DNA of 64,000 bases from Agromyces sp. 3263 (GTDB lineage: Bacteria > Actinomycetota > Actinomycetes > Actinomycetales > Microbacteriaceae), in the NCBI RefSeq assembly GCF_031456545.1, contig NZ_JAVDUV010000001.1, positions 310,001 to 374,000 on the forward strand, read 5' to 3'. This document shows positions 1-10,077 of this stretch, in pieces. Made by a program: the position numbers and the translations under genes. Under the pieces are notes generated by a model. It made no database searches, was not told the origin of the DNA, and saw only the letters and a list, made by a program, of their open reading frames with translations. Each line of letters starts with the position of its first letter. The first letter of the stretch is position 1.

Positions 1-692
1 GTGCGCTGTGGCGCCGGGCGGCCGCGCGCATCTGGCCGCTGATCGGGTGGACCCTCCTGGTCGCCGTGGCGCTCCTGGTCGCCTTCGGCGTGGTGGCCGG
101 CGAGGTCGTCCTCGCCGCCGTCTCGACCTCGTCGCCGATCGGGCTCGTGGTCGGCATCGTCGTCGGCCTCCTCCTCGGCCTCGGCCTCCTCGTGGTGGCC
201 TTCTGGATCGGGGTGAAGCTCGCGATCGTGCCCAGCATCATCGTGCTCGAGCAGGTCGGCATCCGAGCCGCCGTCGCTCGGTCGTGGCGACTCACCGACG
301 GCGCGTACTGGCGCACGTTCGGCGTGCTGGTGCTCGTGGCCGTCATCCTCAACGTGGCCGCGCAGGTGGTCGTGCAGCCGGTCTCGCTCGTCGGCACGAT
401 CCTGGCCGTGCTCATCGATCCGTCGGGCACCGGCGCCGCCCTGGCCGTGACGGTGATCACGACGATCGTCACGCTCGTCCTCTCGCTGCTCATCGGGGCC
501 ATCACGGCGGTGGTGCAGGCGGCACTCGTCGCCGTGATCTACATCGACCTCCGGATGCGGCGCGAGGGCCTCGACCTCGAACTCGAACGCTACGTCGAGC
601 TTCGCGAGGCGGGGCAGGAGGCCGAAGACCCGTATCGGGTACCGGTCGAGTCGGCGCCGCGTGGAAGCGAACCTCCGGCCGCGTGGTCCTGA
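1..692 (+). CDS. GPDPase-type membrane-domain protein, C-terminal part (5' end outside window)
   Basis: The frame is open from the left edge (first full codon at 3), so the N-terminus lies outside. About 229 residues are visible. There are four or five strongly hydrophobic segments rich in Val, Leu and Ile, a cytoplasmic stretch with SWRLTDGAYWRTFGVL, and a hydrophilic tail that begins YIDLRMRREGLDLEL. That tail and the SWRLT stretch are typical of actinobacterial proteins annotated as glycerophosphoryl diester phosphodiesterase membrane domain-containing. These usually lack the catalytic phosphodiesterase domain and have no proven function. The stop overlaps the GTG start of the DUF4129 gene by 10 bases, so it is probably the first visible member of the operon reaching 4950. 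Family assignment is by pattern recognition only. Confidence 0.75.
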   Translation, partial: ALWRRAAARIWPLIGWTLLVAVALLVAFGVVAGEVVLAAVSTSSPIGLVVGIVVGLLLGLGLLVVAFWIGVKLAIVPSIIVLEQVGIRAAVARSWRLTDGAYWRTFGVLVLVAVILNVAAQVVVQPVSLVGTILAVLIDPSGTGAALAVTVITTIVTLVLSLLIGAITAVVQAALVAVIYIDLRMRREGLDLELERYVELREAGQEAEDPYRVPVESAPRGSEPPAAWS

Positions 693-1342
693 CCCTCCTG
701 TTCGAGCCACTCGATCCCGACGCGCCCGAGGCGCGTCGGTGGCTCGAGGACGAGCTCGCGAAACCCGAGTACCGGAGCGCCCAGCCGACACCGTTCGACC
801 TCGCCATGCAGCAGGTCCGTGACTGGTTCGTGAGCCTCTTCGAAGGAGCCGTCGGCATTCCGGCGCCCCTCCTCGTGCTGCTCCTCGTCATCGCGGTGGT
901 GCTCGTCGTGCTGATCGGCCTGCTCGTGTTCGGCCTGCCGCGCCTCCGTCGACGGCAGCGGCCGCCCGCGCCGCTCTTCGACGACGACGATCGTCGCGAC
1001 CTGACCGCGTTGCGGGCGGCTGCCGCTGCGGCGGCGGAGTCGGGCGACTGGCCACTCGCCATCGAAGAGCGGTACCGAGCGATCGTGCGCGGTGCCGTCG
1101 ACCGCGACCTCGTGCAGGTGCATCCCGGAACCACTGCGCGGGGCGTGGCCGTCGCAGCGTCGACCCCGTTCCCCGACCACGCGGAGTCGCTGCGGTCCGC
1201 CGCCTCGGAGTTCGACGCAGTCCGCTACCTCGGGCGATCGGGATCCCGGGCACGGTACGAGGAGCTGGTGCAGCTCGACCTCGCGCTCGCGGCCGCCACC
1301 CCGGCGGATGCCGGCCGTGCGGCAATGGCGGCTCCTCGATGA
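683..1342 (+). CDS. DUF4129 domain-containing membrane protein
   Basis: 219 residues from a GTG at 683; a longer upstream reading would run through the previous gene and is rejected. Residues about 1-50 are soluble (LDPDAPEARRWLEDELAKPEY). One membrane helix lies near 55-85, followed by a basic RLRRRQR stop-transfer signal. The C-terminal half (about 100-215) is a helical DUF4129 domain with the usual AIEERYRAIVR and RYLGRSGSRARYEELVQLD patterns. DUF4129 proteins are found with DUF58, MoxR and transglutaminase-like genes in actinobacteria, but their molecular role is unknown. The stop overlaps the next start as ATGA, so translation is likely coupled. Confidence 0.85.
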   Translation: MVLTLLFEPLDPDAPEARRWLEDELAKPEYRSAQPTPFDLAMQQVRDWFVSLFEGAVGIPAPLLVLLLVIAVVLVVLIGLLVFGLPRLRRRQRPPAPLFDDDDRRDLTALRAAAAAAAESGDWPLAIEERYRAIVRGAVDRDLVQVHPGTTARGVAVAASTPFPDHAESLRSAASEFDAVRYLGRSGSRARYEELVQLDLALAAATPADAGRAAMAAPR

Positions 1343-2636
1343 GCGTCGCACCTCCCACGACCACGCCGACGGGTGCGGTCACCCCGACCATCCGCGAGGC
1401 GCTGCGCCGGCGGCGCGCGTGGATCGTCATCGGTGCGGTGCTCGTGGTGGGTGCGGTCGTCATGCTCGTCGCCCAGGGCGGCTTCCGCGCACCGGAGCCC
1501 ACGTTGGGCGCCGGCAACGCCGCGCCGGCCGGCTCCAGGGCTCTGGTCGAGGTGCTCCGGCAGCACGGCGTCACCGTGACCGAGCCGCACTCGCTCGATG
1601 ATGCGGTCGACGCCGCGCGCAGCGGCGCGACCGTGCTCCTCTACGACGAGTTCGACGTGCTCGACGGGGATCGACTCGACGACCTCGCCACGACGGCGGA
1701 TCGCCTGGTCGTGGCGGAGCCCTCCTTCCGATCCCTCGAGGCGCTCGCGCCAGGCGTCCGGCTCGCCGGGGCCGCGAGCGGGACGATCGACGACGTGGCC
1801 TGCGACCTGCGTGCCGCCGGACAGGCCCGCGAGCTCTCCGATGGGCAGCGGCTGCTCACCATCGACGCCGACGCGACCTCTGCCGGGTGGACGGGCTGCT
1901 TCCGCGACGCGGAGCACGGCTTCGCGTTGGCGACGGGGCCGGGCCCATCGGGGGGCGAGATCGCCCTGGTGGGCGCCACGACGGTGTTCACGAACGAGCA
2001 CATCTCCGAGGCCGGCAACGCCGCCCTCGCGATCGGCCTGCTCGGGGCCACCGACGAAGTGGCGTGGTACCTGCCGGGACCCGCCGACGCCGATCCGTCG
2101 CAGGCGCCCACGATGGCCGAGCTCACGCCCGGCTGGGTCAGCCCGGTGCTGGTGCTCTCGATCCTCGTGGTGATCGCGGCGGGCGTCTGGCAGGGCCGCC
2201 GCTTCGGACCGCTGGTGGCCGAGCGCCTGCCCGTCACGGTCCGCGCCGGCGAGACGAGCGAGGGACGAGCACGGCTGTACGCGCGGAGTGCGGCACGAGG
2301 GCACGCGCTCGACCAGCTACGTCTCGCCGCGATGGGGCGCATCGCGACGACGCTGCGCCTGCCGCGTGCGGCCGCCGCCGACGCGGTGTCGGATGCCGCC
2401 GCTGCCGCGACCGGCCGCGACGCGGCATCCGTCGCGCGCCTGCTCGTCGGCGCGCAGCCGGCAGGCGACCGCGAGCTCGTCGACCTCGCCGCCGAGCTCT
2501 CGCGACTCGAGGACGAGGTGGCCGGCTCGGTGCGGCCGCACGACCGGGACCACCAGCACGTCGAGGACCGCCCGCACGACCACGGCCCAGGCTCCGACCC
2601 GAACCAGCACCCCGACCACCCGACAGGAAGGCGACC

Positions 2637-2640
<4 letters not shown>
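1339..2640 (+). CDS. DUF4350 domain-containing protein with His/Asp-rich tail
   Basis: 433 residues, ATG overlapping the previous stop. A first membrane helix (about 30-50) is followed by an extracytoplasmic DUF4350 region (about 55-220) with GSRALVEVLRQHGVTV and ATVLLYDEFDVLDGDRLDDL. A second helix (about 275-292) is followed by a basic GRRFGPLVAERLPV segment and a cytoplasmic helical part. DUF4350 resembles the periplasmic GATase1-like part of membrane-anchored proteins that travel with MoxR and DUF58. The last 35 residues are unusual: they are rich in His and Asp (HDRDHQHVEDRPHDHGPG) and could bind a metal, or could be simple low-complexity sequence. The stop overlaps the MoxR start as ATGA. 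Confidence 0.85.
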
Positions 2641-3611
<971 letters not shown>

Positions 3612-3612
3612 C

Positions 3613-4950
3613 ATGGCGGTCTCCGGACGGTTCGCGATCCTCCTCGCGCTCGGCGTCGTGCCCGTCGTGGCAGCCGGCCTCCAGGGGGCGGATGCCGCGT
3701 GGCTGGCGCTCATCGCCTGGCTCGCCGTCTCGCTCGGCGCGGGCCTCGTCGATCTGTCGCTCGCGGCCTCGCCGCGCCGCGTCGTCCTGACCCGGGTGCT
3801 TCCCGACCGGGTCCGGCTCGGCGAGACCGTCACGGCGGAGCTCGCGGTGCAGCACGTCGGGCCGCGGCTGCTCCGTGCCGTCGTCCGCGACGGCTGGGAA
3901 CCCTCCGCCGGGGTCGCAGGACCCAACCGAACGCGGCTGCGCATCCCGCCCGGTGAGCGACGGCGGATGTCGCTGCAGCTCACGCCCTGGCGTCGCGGCG
4001 ACCGACGCACCGAGCAGGTCACCGTCCGCGCTGCCGGCCCATTGGGGTTGTGGGCCCGGCAGGCCACCCTCGCCTCGCCCGGCCGGATCCGGGTGCTGCC
4101 GCCCTTCCACTCGCGTGCCCACCTGCCCTCGCGGCTGACGCGCCTGCGCGAGCTCGACGGCCGCACGCCGCTCCTCATCCGCGGCCAGGGCACCGAGTTC
4201 GACTCGATCCGCGAGTACGTGCGCGGCGACGACGTGCGCTCGATCGACTGGCGTGCCACCGCACGGCATGCCGATCCCGAGGTGCCCGGCGGCATGCGGC
4301 TCATGGTCCGCACGTGGCGCCCCGAACGCGACCGGCGGATCGTGATCGTGGCCGACACCTCGCGCACGGCGGCCGCCAGGATCGCCGACGAGCCGCGCCT
4401 CGACACGGCATGGGAGGCGTCGTTGCTGCTGGCGGCACTGGCGACGCACGCCGGCGACCGCGTCGACTTCCTCGCCTGGGACCGGCGAGTGCGCGGTCGG
4501 GTGCACGGCGCGATCGGCCCGGCGCTCCTCGCCCGCATGGTCGACGCCATGGCCGACATCGAGGCGGAGCTGATCGAGGCCGATTGGGCATCCGTCCCAG
4601 GTCACGTGCGGCAGGTCACGAGCCGGCGGGCACTCGTCGTGCTGCTCACGTCAGCGGATGCCCCGGGCAGCTCACGCGGGCTGCTCACCGTGCTGCCCCA
4701 GCTCACGGCACGGCACACGGTCGTGGTGGCATCCGTGGCCGACCCCTCGGTCGTGGCGGCGGCACGCGAGCGGGGATCGCTGGACGAGGTGTACGGCGCC
4801 GCGGCCGCCGAGCGCTCGCGGCTCGATGCCGATCGTGTCGGGGCCGCGATGCGACGACTGGGCGCGATCACGGTCTCCGCTCCCCCGCAGGAACTGCCGC
4901 CGGCCCTCGCCGACGCCTACCTCGAGCTGAAGGCCGCCGGCCGGCTGTGA
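3613..4950 (+). CDS. DUF58 domain-containing protein
   Basis: 445 residues. Two N-terminal hydrophobic helices (about 5-25 and 28-45) are followed by a beta-rich extracytoplasmic or membrane-proximal region and then the conserved DUF58 signature YVRGDDVRSIDWRATAR (about 203-219). A von Willebrand A-like fold follows, with IVIVADTSRTA in place of the canonical MIDAS DxSxS. DUF58 proteins are partners of MoxR ATPases. The start follows the MoxR stop by one base, so the pair is coupled. It is the last gene of the operon; the next gene on the right reads the other way and ends 6 bases downstream. Confidence 0.93.
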   Translation: MAVSGRFAILLALGVVPVVAAGLQGADAAWLALIAWLAVSLGAGLVDLSLAASPRRVVLTRVLPDRVRLGETVTAELAVQHVGPRLLRAVVRDGWEPSAGVAGPNRTRLRIPPGERRRMSLQLTPWRRGDRRTEQVTVRAAGPLGLWARQATLASPGRIRVLPPFHSRAHLPSRLTRLRELDGRTPLLIRGQGTEFDSIREYVRGDDVRSIDWRATARHADPEVPGGMRLMVRTWRPERDRRIVIVADTSRTAAARIADEPRLDTAWEASLLLAALATHAGDRVDFLAWDRRVRGRVHGAIGPALLARMVDAMADIEAELIEADWASVPGHVRQVTSRRALVVLLTSADAPGSSRGLLTVLPQLTARHTVVVASVADPSVVAAARERGSLDEVYGAAAAERSRLDADRVGAAMRRLGAITVSAPPQELPPALADAYLELKAAGRL

Positions 4951-4956
4951 CCCCGC

Positions 4957-5952
4957 TCAGCCCGCCACGATGCGGTTCGCGCCCGCGTCGAACTCGACGA
5001 GGTCGCCGGTCTCCCCCGCCCGCCGGGCGCGACCGCCGAGCACGAGCATGTAGGCGAGGAACCCCGCGAGCGCGAGCACGCCGATGCCGATCTTCACCGG
5101 CCACGGCCACGGTGCCGGCGTCACGAAACCCTCGATGAGCCCGGACACGAAGAGGAAGAACACGAGGCCGATGGCGACGGTGAACAGCGAGCGGGCGTCC
5201 TCGGCGAGCGCCACCCCGCGCGGCCGCGGTCCGGGCGCCACCCAGGCCCAGAAGATGCGGAGACCGGCCGCGGCGGCGACGAAGACGCACGTGAGCTCGA
5301 GCAGCCCGTGCGGCGCGATATACAGGAAGAAGGTGTCGGCCTCGTCGTAGGCGAACATCACGGCGGCCGTGATGCCGAGGTTCTGCGCGTTCTGCAGGAT
5401 GACCCACGGCACCCACACCCCGAGGATGCCGAAGGCGACGCACTGCGCCGCGATCCAGGCGTTGTTCGTCCAGACGGAGCCCGCGAAGGATGCGGCGGGA
5501 TTCTCCGAGTAGTAGGAGACGAATCCCTCCTCGGCGAGCTGGCGCAGCTCGGCCTCGGTGCCGATCGTCGCGAGCACCCGTGGGTCGCCGCCGACCCACC
5601 AGGCGTAGAGCGCCGCGACCACGACGGTGACCACCGCGACGGCGAGCGTGATCCAGCGCAGCCGGTAGAGGGCGGCCGGAAGGCTGAGGGTCGCGAACCG
5701 GGTGAACTGGCGAAGCGGGTTCTCGGGCGTGCCGGTGAACCGGAGTCGAGCCCGGGCCAGGCTCACCGAGAGGCGATCTCCGAGGGCCGTCGAGCCGGCC
5801 GTCGTCTGCACGAGCGAGAGATCGGATGCCGCGTGCTGGTACCGCTCGATGAGCTCGTCGGCACCTCGACCGTCGAGCCGAGACGATCGCGAGAGCACGT
5901 CGAGGCGCTCCCAGTCGTCGTGGCGGGCGGAGGCGAGCGCGTCGAGGTCCAT
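4957..5952 (-). CDS. Stage II sporulation protein M (SpoIIM) family membrane protein
   Basis: 331 residues. The N-terminal third is soluble and helical (DLDALASARHDDWERLDVL; ELIERYQHAASDLSLVQT). It is followed by about six membrane helices. Family hallmarks visible here include the segment around FVSYYSENPAASFAGSVWTN, the NNAWIAAQC stretch, and the glycine-rich APHGLLELTCVFVAAAAG. In Bacillus, SpoIIM is part of the engulfment DMP complex. In non-sporulating actinobacteria, homologues sit beside RDD, DUF58 and MoxR genes, as here, and their role is unknown. It converges on DUF58 and diverges from RDD. Confidence 0.9.
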   Translation of the reverse strand: MDLDALASARHDDWERLDVLSRSSRLDGRGADELIERYQHAASDLSLVQTTAGSTALGDRLSVSLARARLRFTGTPENPLRQFTRFATLSLPAALYRLRWITLAVAVVTVVVAALYAWWVGGDPRVLATIGTEAELRQLAEEGFVSYYSENPAASFAGSVWTNNAWIAAQCVAFGILGVWVPWVILQNAQNLGITAAVMFAYDEADTFFLYIAPHGLLELTCVFVAAAAGLRIFWAWVAPGPRPRGVALAEDARSLFTVAIGLVFFLFVSGLIEGFVTPAPWPWPVKIGIGVLALAGFLAYMLVLGGRARRAGETGDLVEFDAGANRIVAG

Positions 5953-5969
5953 CTGCTTGAATACTACCC
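5953..5969. promoter_or_regulatory. 17-bp divergent start region of spoIIM-like and RDD genes
   Basis: Only 17 bases separate the two ATG codons. This stretch is AT-rich compared with its surroundings and reads TGAATACTA in the middle. On the minus strand TAGTAT lies 8 bases before the SpoIIM start; on the plus strand TTGAAT lies 7 bases before the RDD start. Neither side has room for a leader with a Shine-Dalgarno sequence, so both mRNAs may be leaderless. This is inference from spacing only. Confidence 0.4.
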
Positions 5970-6812
5970 ATGGCCCCCGCGACGGACTCCCGCAGCCGGG
6001 CGGCCCGGTTCGACGATGAGGCGCTGGTCACCGGCGAGGCGGTCGCCCTCGACGTCAGGCCGGCGAGCGCGCTCATCCGAGCGGGCGGGGCGGCGATCGA
6101 CGTGCTGCTCTCGGTGATCCTCATCCTCCTCGTGCTGCTCGCCCTCGCCGGCCTCTCCCTCGACCAGGCTGCGTTCCGCGCGATCCTCATCGCCACGATC
6201 GTGGTGTGCATCGTCGTGCTCCCCACCGCCGTCGAGACCGCCACCCGCGGACGATCCCTCGGCAAGCTGGCGCTCGGCCTCCGGGTGGTGCGCGACGACG
6301 GCGGCGCGATCGGACTGCGCCATGCGTTCATCCGCGCCCTCACCGGGGTGATCGAGATCTACCTGACGTTCGGCGGGCTCGCGGTGCTCGTCGGCTTCCT
6401 CGACCCCTCGTCGAAGCGGCTGGGCGACATCCTCGCGGGCACGCACTCCCAGGTCGAGCGGGTGCCCAAGCTGCCGTCTGCAGCGTTCGGCGTGCCGCCC
6501 GAGTTGGTGGGCTGGTCGGCGACCGCCGATGTGGCCCGGCTGCCCGATCCGCTTGCGCGACGGGTGGCGTCCTTCTTCGCCAACGTCGACCACCTCATGC
6601 CCGAGAGCCGCGCGCGCGTCGCGACGATGCTCGCGCAGCAGGTGTCGGCCTTCGTGTCACCGCTCCCCGATGCCGCTCCCGAGCGATTCCTGGCTGCGGT
6701 CGTCGCGCTGCGGCGGGAACGCGAGCTGGCGGCACTGAAGCTCGCCGACGCGCGGCTCGCGGCTCTCGCGCCCACCCTCACGGCGACCCGGGTCGGGTTC
6801 CCCGAGCGATGA
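5970..6812 (+). CDS. RDD family membrane protein
   Basis: 280 residues. The RDD domain covers about 30-165: SALIRAGGAAIDVLLSVILI contains the conserved Arg and Asp in the first helix, then a second helix, then TRGRSLGKLALGLRVVRDDG, which is the family signature, and KRLGDILAGTHSQV at the end. The remaining 110 residues are a soluble helical tail without membrane segments. Some RDD proteins are thought to be transporters; for this actinobacterial SpoIIM-linked class no function is established. The gene is followed by a strong hairpin shared with sahH. Confidence 0.92.
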   Translation: MAPATDSRSRAARFDDEALVTGEAVALDVRPASALIRAGGAAIDVLLSVILILLVLLALAGLSLDQAAFRAILIATIVVCIVVLPTAVETATRGRSLGKLALGLRVVRDDGGAIGLRHAFIRALTGVIEIYLTFGGLAVLVGFLDPSSKRLGDILAGTHSQVERVPKLPSAAFGVPPELVGWSATADVARLPDPLARRVASFFANVDHLMPESRARVATMLAQQVSAFVSPLPDAAPERFLAAVVALRRERELAALKLADARLAALAPTLTATRVGFPER

Positions 6813-6831
6813 TGCGCCCCGGGCGCCGGGC

Positions 6832-6865
6832 GAGCGGATGCCGCGCGCTCTCGCGGCATCCGCTC
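6832..6865. terminator. Bidirectional hairpin terminator between RDD gene and sahH
   Basis: Perfect 14-bp arms at 6832-6845 (GAGCGGATGCCGCG) and 6852-6865, with a 6-base loop CGCTCT. It lies in the 58-base gap between two convergent stop codons, so it can serve both genes. There is no clear U-tract, which is common for terminators in GC-rich actinobacteria. The arms contain the GGATGCC heptamer that is abundant in this genome. Confidence 0.8.
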
Positions 6866-6870
6866 GGTGA

Positions 6871-8352
6871 TCAGTAGCGGTAGTGATCGACCTTGTAGGG
6901 TCCCTCGACCGGCACGCCGATGTAGGCGGCCTGCTCGGGGGTGAGCTCGGTGAGCTCGACGCCGAGCGCGTCGAGGTGCAGGCGCGCGACCTTCTCATCG
7001 AGGTGCTTCGGGAGCACGTAGACGCCCACGGGGTACGCGTCGGGCCGGGTCCAGAGCTCGATCTGCGCGAGCACCTGGTTCGTGAACGAGTTCGACATCA
7101 CGAACGAGGGATGCCCCGTGGCGTTGCCGAGGTTCATGAGCCGCCCCTCGCTCAGCACGAGCACGCTGCGCCCGGTGGGCAGGCGCCACTCGTGCACCTG
7201 CGGCTTGATCTCGATGCGCTCCGCACCCTCGAGGGACTCGAGCCCCGCCATGTCGATCTCGTTGTCGAAGTGGCCGACGTTCGCGACCACGGCGAGGTGC
7301 TTCAAGCCGAGGAGGTGGTCGAGGCGGACGACGTCCTTGTTGCCGGTGCCCGTCACGAGGATGTCGATCTCGCCGATGACCGACTCGAGCCGCGACACCT
7401 GGTAGCCGTCCATGGCGGCCTGCAGCGCGTTGATCGGGTCGATCTCGCTCACGATGACGCGGGCGCCCTGACCGCGCAGCGCCTCGGCAGCCCCCTTGCC
7501 CACGTCGCCGTAGCCGGCGACGAACGCGACCTTGCCGCCCATGAGCACGTCGGTGGCGCGGTTCAGGCCGTCGGGCAGCGAATGACGGATGCCGTACTTG
7601 TTGTCGAACTTCGACTTCGTGACCGAGTCGTTGACGTTGATGGCGGGGAAGAGCAGCTCTCCGTTGGCGTGCAGCTCGTAGAGGCGGTGCACACCCGTCG
7701 TCGTCTCCTCGGTGACGCCCTGCAGCTCGTCGGCGATGCGGGTCCAGCGGTCGGCGCTCAGTTCGAGGCTGCGGCGCAACGTGTCGAGCACGACGCGGAA
7801 CTCGTGGCTCGTGGCATCCGTCGCCTCCGGCACCTCGCCCGCCGACTCGAACTCACGGCCCTGATGCACGAGGAGGGTGGCGTCGCCACCGTCGTCGAGG
7901 ATCATGTTCGGACCGATCCAGTCGGCGCCCGCCTGCACGGCCTCCGCGCTCCAGTCGAAGATGCGGTCGGTGCACCACCAGTACTCCTCGAGCGTCTCGC
8001 CCTTCCACGCGAACACCGGGACGCCCTTGGGGTCGTCGACGGTGCCGTCCGGGCCGACCACGACGGCGGCCGCGGCCTCGTCCTGGGTGGAGAAGATGTT
8101 GCAGCTCGCCCAGCGCACCTGGGCGCCGAGCGCGACGAGGGTCTCGATGAGCACCGCCGTCTGCACCGTCATGTGCAGGCTGCCCGCGATGCGCGCGCCG
8201 GCGAGTGGCTTGGAGGCTCCGAACTCGTCGCGGAGGGCCATGAGCCCCGGCATCTCGTTCTCGGCCAGCCGCAGCTGGTGTCGGCCGGCTTCGGACAGTG
8301 CGAGGTCGGCGACCTTGAACGGGAGGGCAGTGGTGACAGGCGACGTCGTCAT
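6871..8352 (-). CDS. ahcY: Adenosylhomocysteinase (S-adenosyl-L-homocysteine hydrolase)
   Basis: 493 residues, in the usual bacterial range. It splits S-adenosylhomocysteine into homocysteine and adenosine, keeping methyl transfer running. Visible motifs: [17 protein letters not shown] (56-72), [13 protein letters not shown] (84-96), [11 protein letters not shown] with the substrate Lys and Asp (241-251), the NAD-binding GYGDVGKG (280-287), and the C-terminal KVDHYRY expected for the family. The ATG at 8352 is preferred because the homology begins directly after it; a second ATG at 8361 would add three residues. GACAAT lies 7 bases upstream, a possible leaderless promoter. No SAH riboswitch fits in the 35-base gap to the next gene. 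Confidence 0.97.
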   Translation of the reverse strand: MTTSPVTTALPFKVADLALSEAGRHQLRLAENEMPGLMALRDEFGASKPLAGARIAGSLHMTVQTAVLIETLVALGAQVRWASCNIFSTQDEAAAAVVVGPDGTVDDPKGVPVFAWKGETLEEYWWCTDRIFDWSAEAVQAGADWIGPNMILDDGGDATLLVHQGREFESAGEVPEATDATSHEFRVVLDTLRRSLELSADRWTRIADELQGVTEETTTGVHRLYELHANGELLFPAINVNDSVTKSKFDNKYGIRHSLPDGLNRATDVLMGGKVAFVAGYGDVGKGAAEALRGQGARVIVSEIDPINALQAAMDGYQVSRLESVIGEIDILVTGTGNKDVVRLDHLLGLKHLAVVANVGHFDNEIDMAGLESLEGAERIEIKPQVHEWRLPTGRSVLVLSEGRLMNLGNATGHPSFVMSNSFTNQVLAQIELWTRPDAYPVGVYVLPKHLDEKVARLHLDALGVELTELTPEQAAYIGVPVEGPYKVDHYRY

Positions 8353-8387
8353 GCCCACCATTGTCGCAGGCTCAGCCGACCGTCGCG

Positions 8388-9821
8388 TCAGCCGCGGATG
8401 AGCGCGAGCACCTCGTCGCGGATGGCCGTCATGGTCGCCACGTCGCCGCCCTCGACGTTGAGACGCAGGAGCGGCTCGGTGTTCGACGGGCGCACGTTGA
8501 ACCACCAGAACGGCTCGCTCTCGGGCGTGATGCCGTCGACCGTGAGACCGTCGAGCTCGTCGAACTCGGCCCGGCCCGTGAACGCCTCGACGATGCGGGT
8601 GTAGGCGGCGGGAACGTCGTCGACGGTGGAGTTGATCTCTCCCGAGAGTGCGTACGGCATGTAGCGCGCACCCAGCTGCGAGAGTGGCGCGTCCTGCGAT
8701 CCGAACTCGGCGAGCACGTGCATCGCCGCGAGCATGCCGTTGTCGGCGCCCCAGAAGTCGCGGAAGTAGTAGTGCGCGGAGTGCTCGCCGCCGAACACGG
8801 CGCCGGTCTCCTTCATGCGGTCCTTGATGAGCGAGTGGCCGACGCGGGTGCGGACGGCCGTCGCTCCAGCCTCCTCGATGGCCTCGGGCACGAACCGAGA
8901 CGTGATGAGGTTGTGCAGCACCGTGATGTCGTCTTCGCCAGCCGCGCGCACGCGGGCGATCTCCCGCAGGGCCACGATCGCAGCGACGGCCGACGGCCCG
9001 ACGGCTCCGCCCTGCTCGTCCACGACGAAGCAGCGATCGGCGTCGCCGTCGAACGCGAGTCCGAGGTCGGCGCCGTGCTCGACCACGGCCCGCTGCAGGT
9101 CGACGAGGTTCGCGGGCTCGAGCGGGTTGGCCTCGTGGTTGGGGAACGTGCCGTCGAGCTCGAAGTAGAGCGGGACGATCTCGAGCGGGAGCGCCGGGAG
9201 CCCTGCCGCCTTGCCGAGGACGGCGGGCACCGTGAGTCCGCCCATGCCGTTGCCTGCGTCGACGACGACCTTCATGGGGCGGATGCCCGTGAGGTCGACG
9301 AGCGACCGGAGGTAGGCGGCGTAGTCGGCGAGCACGTCGACCTGCTCGATCGAGCCGGGCTCCGCGGCATCAGTGATGCCCTCGTCGAGGTAGTCGCCGG
9401 CCCGGTCGCGGATCGCGGCGAGGCCCGTGTCGAGCGAGATGCCCTGCGCGCCGGCACGCGAGAACTTGATGCCGTTGTACGCGGCGGGGTTGTGGCTGGC
9501 GGTGAACATGGCGGCGGGCGCGTTCATGGAGCCGGAGGCGAAGTAGGTCTCGTCGGTGGAGCACAGGCCGAGCGCCACGACGTCGGCACCTCGGCGGGTC
9601 GCGCCGCGGGCGAACGCGGCAGCGAACCCCGGCGAGGAGTCGCGCATGTCGTGGCCGACGACGAGACGGTCACCGGCCGCCCCGACCTCGTCGACGAAGC
9701 CGGCACCGAGCGCCTCGACGCTCTGCTCGGTGAGCCCCTCGCCCACGATGCCGCGGACGTCGTAGGCCTTGACGATGGCGTCGAGGCGCGCTCGAGCGTC
9801 GGATGGTGCTGCCGGGTTCAT
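8388..9821 (-). CDS. manB: Phosphomannomutase/phosphoglucomutase
   Basis: 477 residues, alpha-D-phosphohexomutase superfamily. It interconverts hexose 6-phosphate and hexose 1-phosphate, giving mannose 1-phosphate for GDP-mannose and/or glucose 1-phosphate for dTDP- and UDP-sugars. The phosphoserine loop is TASHNP (107-112), the metal-binding loop is DGDADR (258-263), and the C-terminal phosphate-binding loop is RPSNTEP (about 451-457). The start overlaps the stop of the DUF3499 gene as ATGA. The neighbour order DUF3499, mutase, sahH resembles the conserved order near whiB2 in other actinobacteria such as mycobacteria. Confidence 0.95.
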   Translation of the reverse strand: MNPAAPSDARARLDAIVKAYDVRGIVGEGLTEQSVEALGAGFVDEVGAAGDRLVVGHDMRDSSPGFAAAFARGATRRGADVVALGLCSTDETYFASGSMNAPAAMFTASHNPAAYNGIKFSRAGAQGISLDTGLAAIRDRAGDYLDEGITDAAEPGSIEQVDVLADYAAYLRSLVDLTGIRPMKVVVDAGNGMGGLTVPAVLGKAAGLPALPLEIVPLYFELDGTFPNHEANPLEPANLVDLQRAVVEHGADLGLAFDGDADRCFVVDEQGGAVGPSAVAAIVALREIARVRAAGEDDITVLHNLITSRFVPEAIEEAGATAVRTRVGHSLIKDRMKETGAVFGGEHSAHYYFRDFWGADNGMLAAMHVLAEFGSQDAPLSQLGARYMPYALSGEINSTVDDVPAAYTRIVEAFTGRAEFDELDGLTVDGITPESEPFWWFNVRPSNTEPLLRLNVEGGDVATMTAIRDEVLALIRG

Positions 9822-10033
9822 GCCTTGAAACCTACCTCACCGAGTGACACGTGCCGCACGACCTGCCAGCCCACGGGGGCCGACGTGCGCTCGGCGTGCC
9901 GGCGGCACAGGTCGTAGCCGTGCGGCTCGGGCGCGAAGGCCAGCGGGCCGAGCACCGCCATCGAGTCGGCGTAGTCGAACGTCAGCGTCGCGACCGCTTC
10001 GGCGGCGCATGCGGTGCGCGAACAACGTCTCAT
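9818..10033 (-). CDS. DUF3499 family protein
   Basis: 71 residues. The small conserved actinobacterial family is recognisable by MRRCSRTACAAEAVATLTF, the middle ADSMAVLGPL, and the C-terminal HGYDLCRRHAERTSAPVGW. Four Cys (CSRTAC at the N-terminus plus later Cys and His) suggest a zinc-binding fold, which is inference. No function is known. It sits in the conserved whiB2/manB neighbourhood and overlaps manB by four bases. GGTGGAG before the start may act as a ribosome-binding site. Confidence 0.93.
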   Translation of the reverse strand: MRRCSRTACAAEAVATLTFDYADSMAVLGPLAFAPEPHGYDLCRRHAERTSAPVGWQVVRHVSLGEVGFKA

Positions 10034-10077
10034 GGCTCCACCAGAGTAGCGAGCCGCGCGGACATTACGATGGAGGT
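10034..10077. promoter_or_regulatory. Divergent promoter region of DUF3499-manB and zincin-family genes
   Basis: In 44 bases there is TACTCT on the minus strand (10043-10048, 9 bases before the DUF3499 ATG). On the plus strand there is TACGAT (10066-10071, 6 bases before the next ATG) overlapped by a GGAGG ribosome-binding site at 10072-10076. Both are good actinobacterial -10 shapes; -35 boxes are not convincing. Confidence 0.45.

Noticed and set aside
8-682. Upstream extension of the DUF4129 frame to give a 444-residue protein
   Set aside because: The extra part is Arg/Gly-rich noise in another frame of the preceding membrane protein gene. The GTG at 683 fits the family start.
8353-8387. 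SAH riboswitch before ahcY
   Set aside because: Only 35 bases separate ahcY from manB and they show no riboswitch-like stems.
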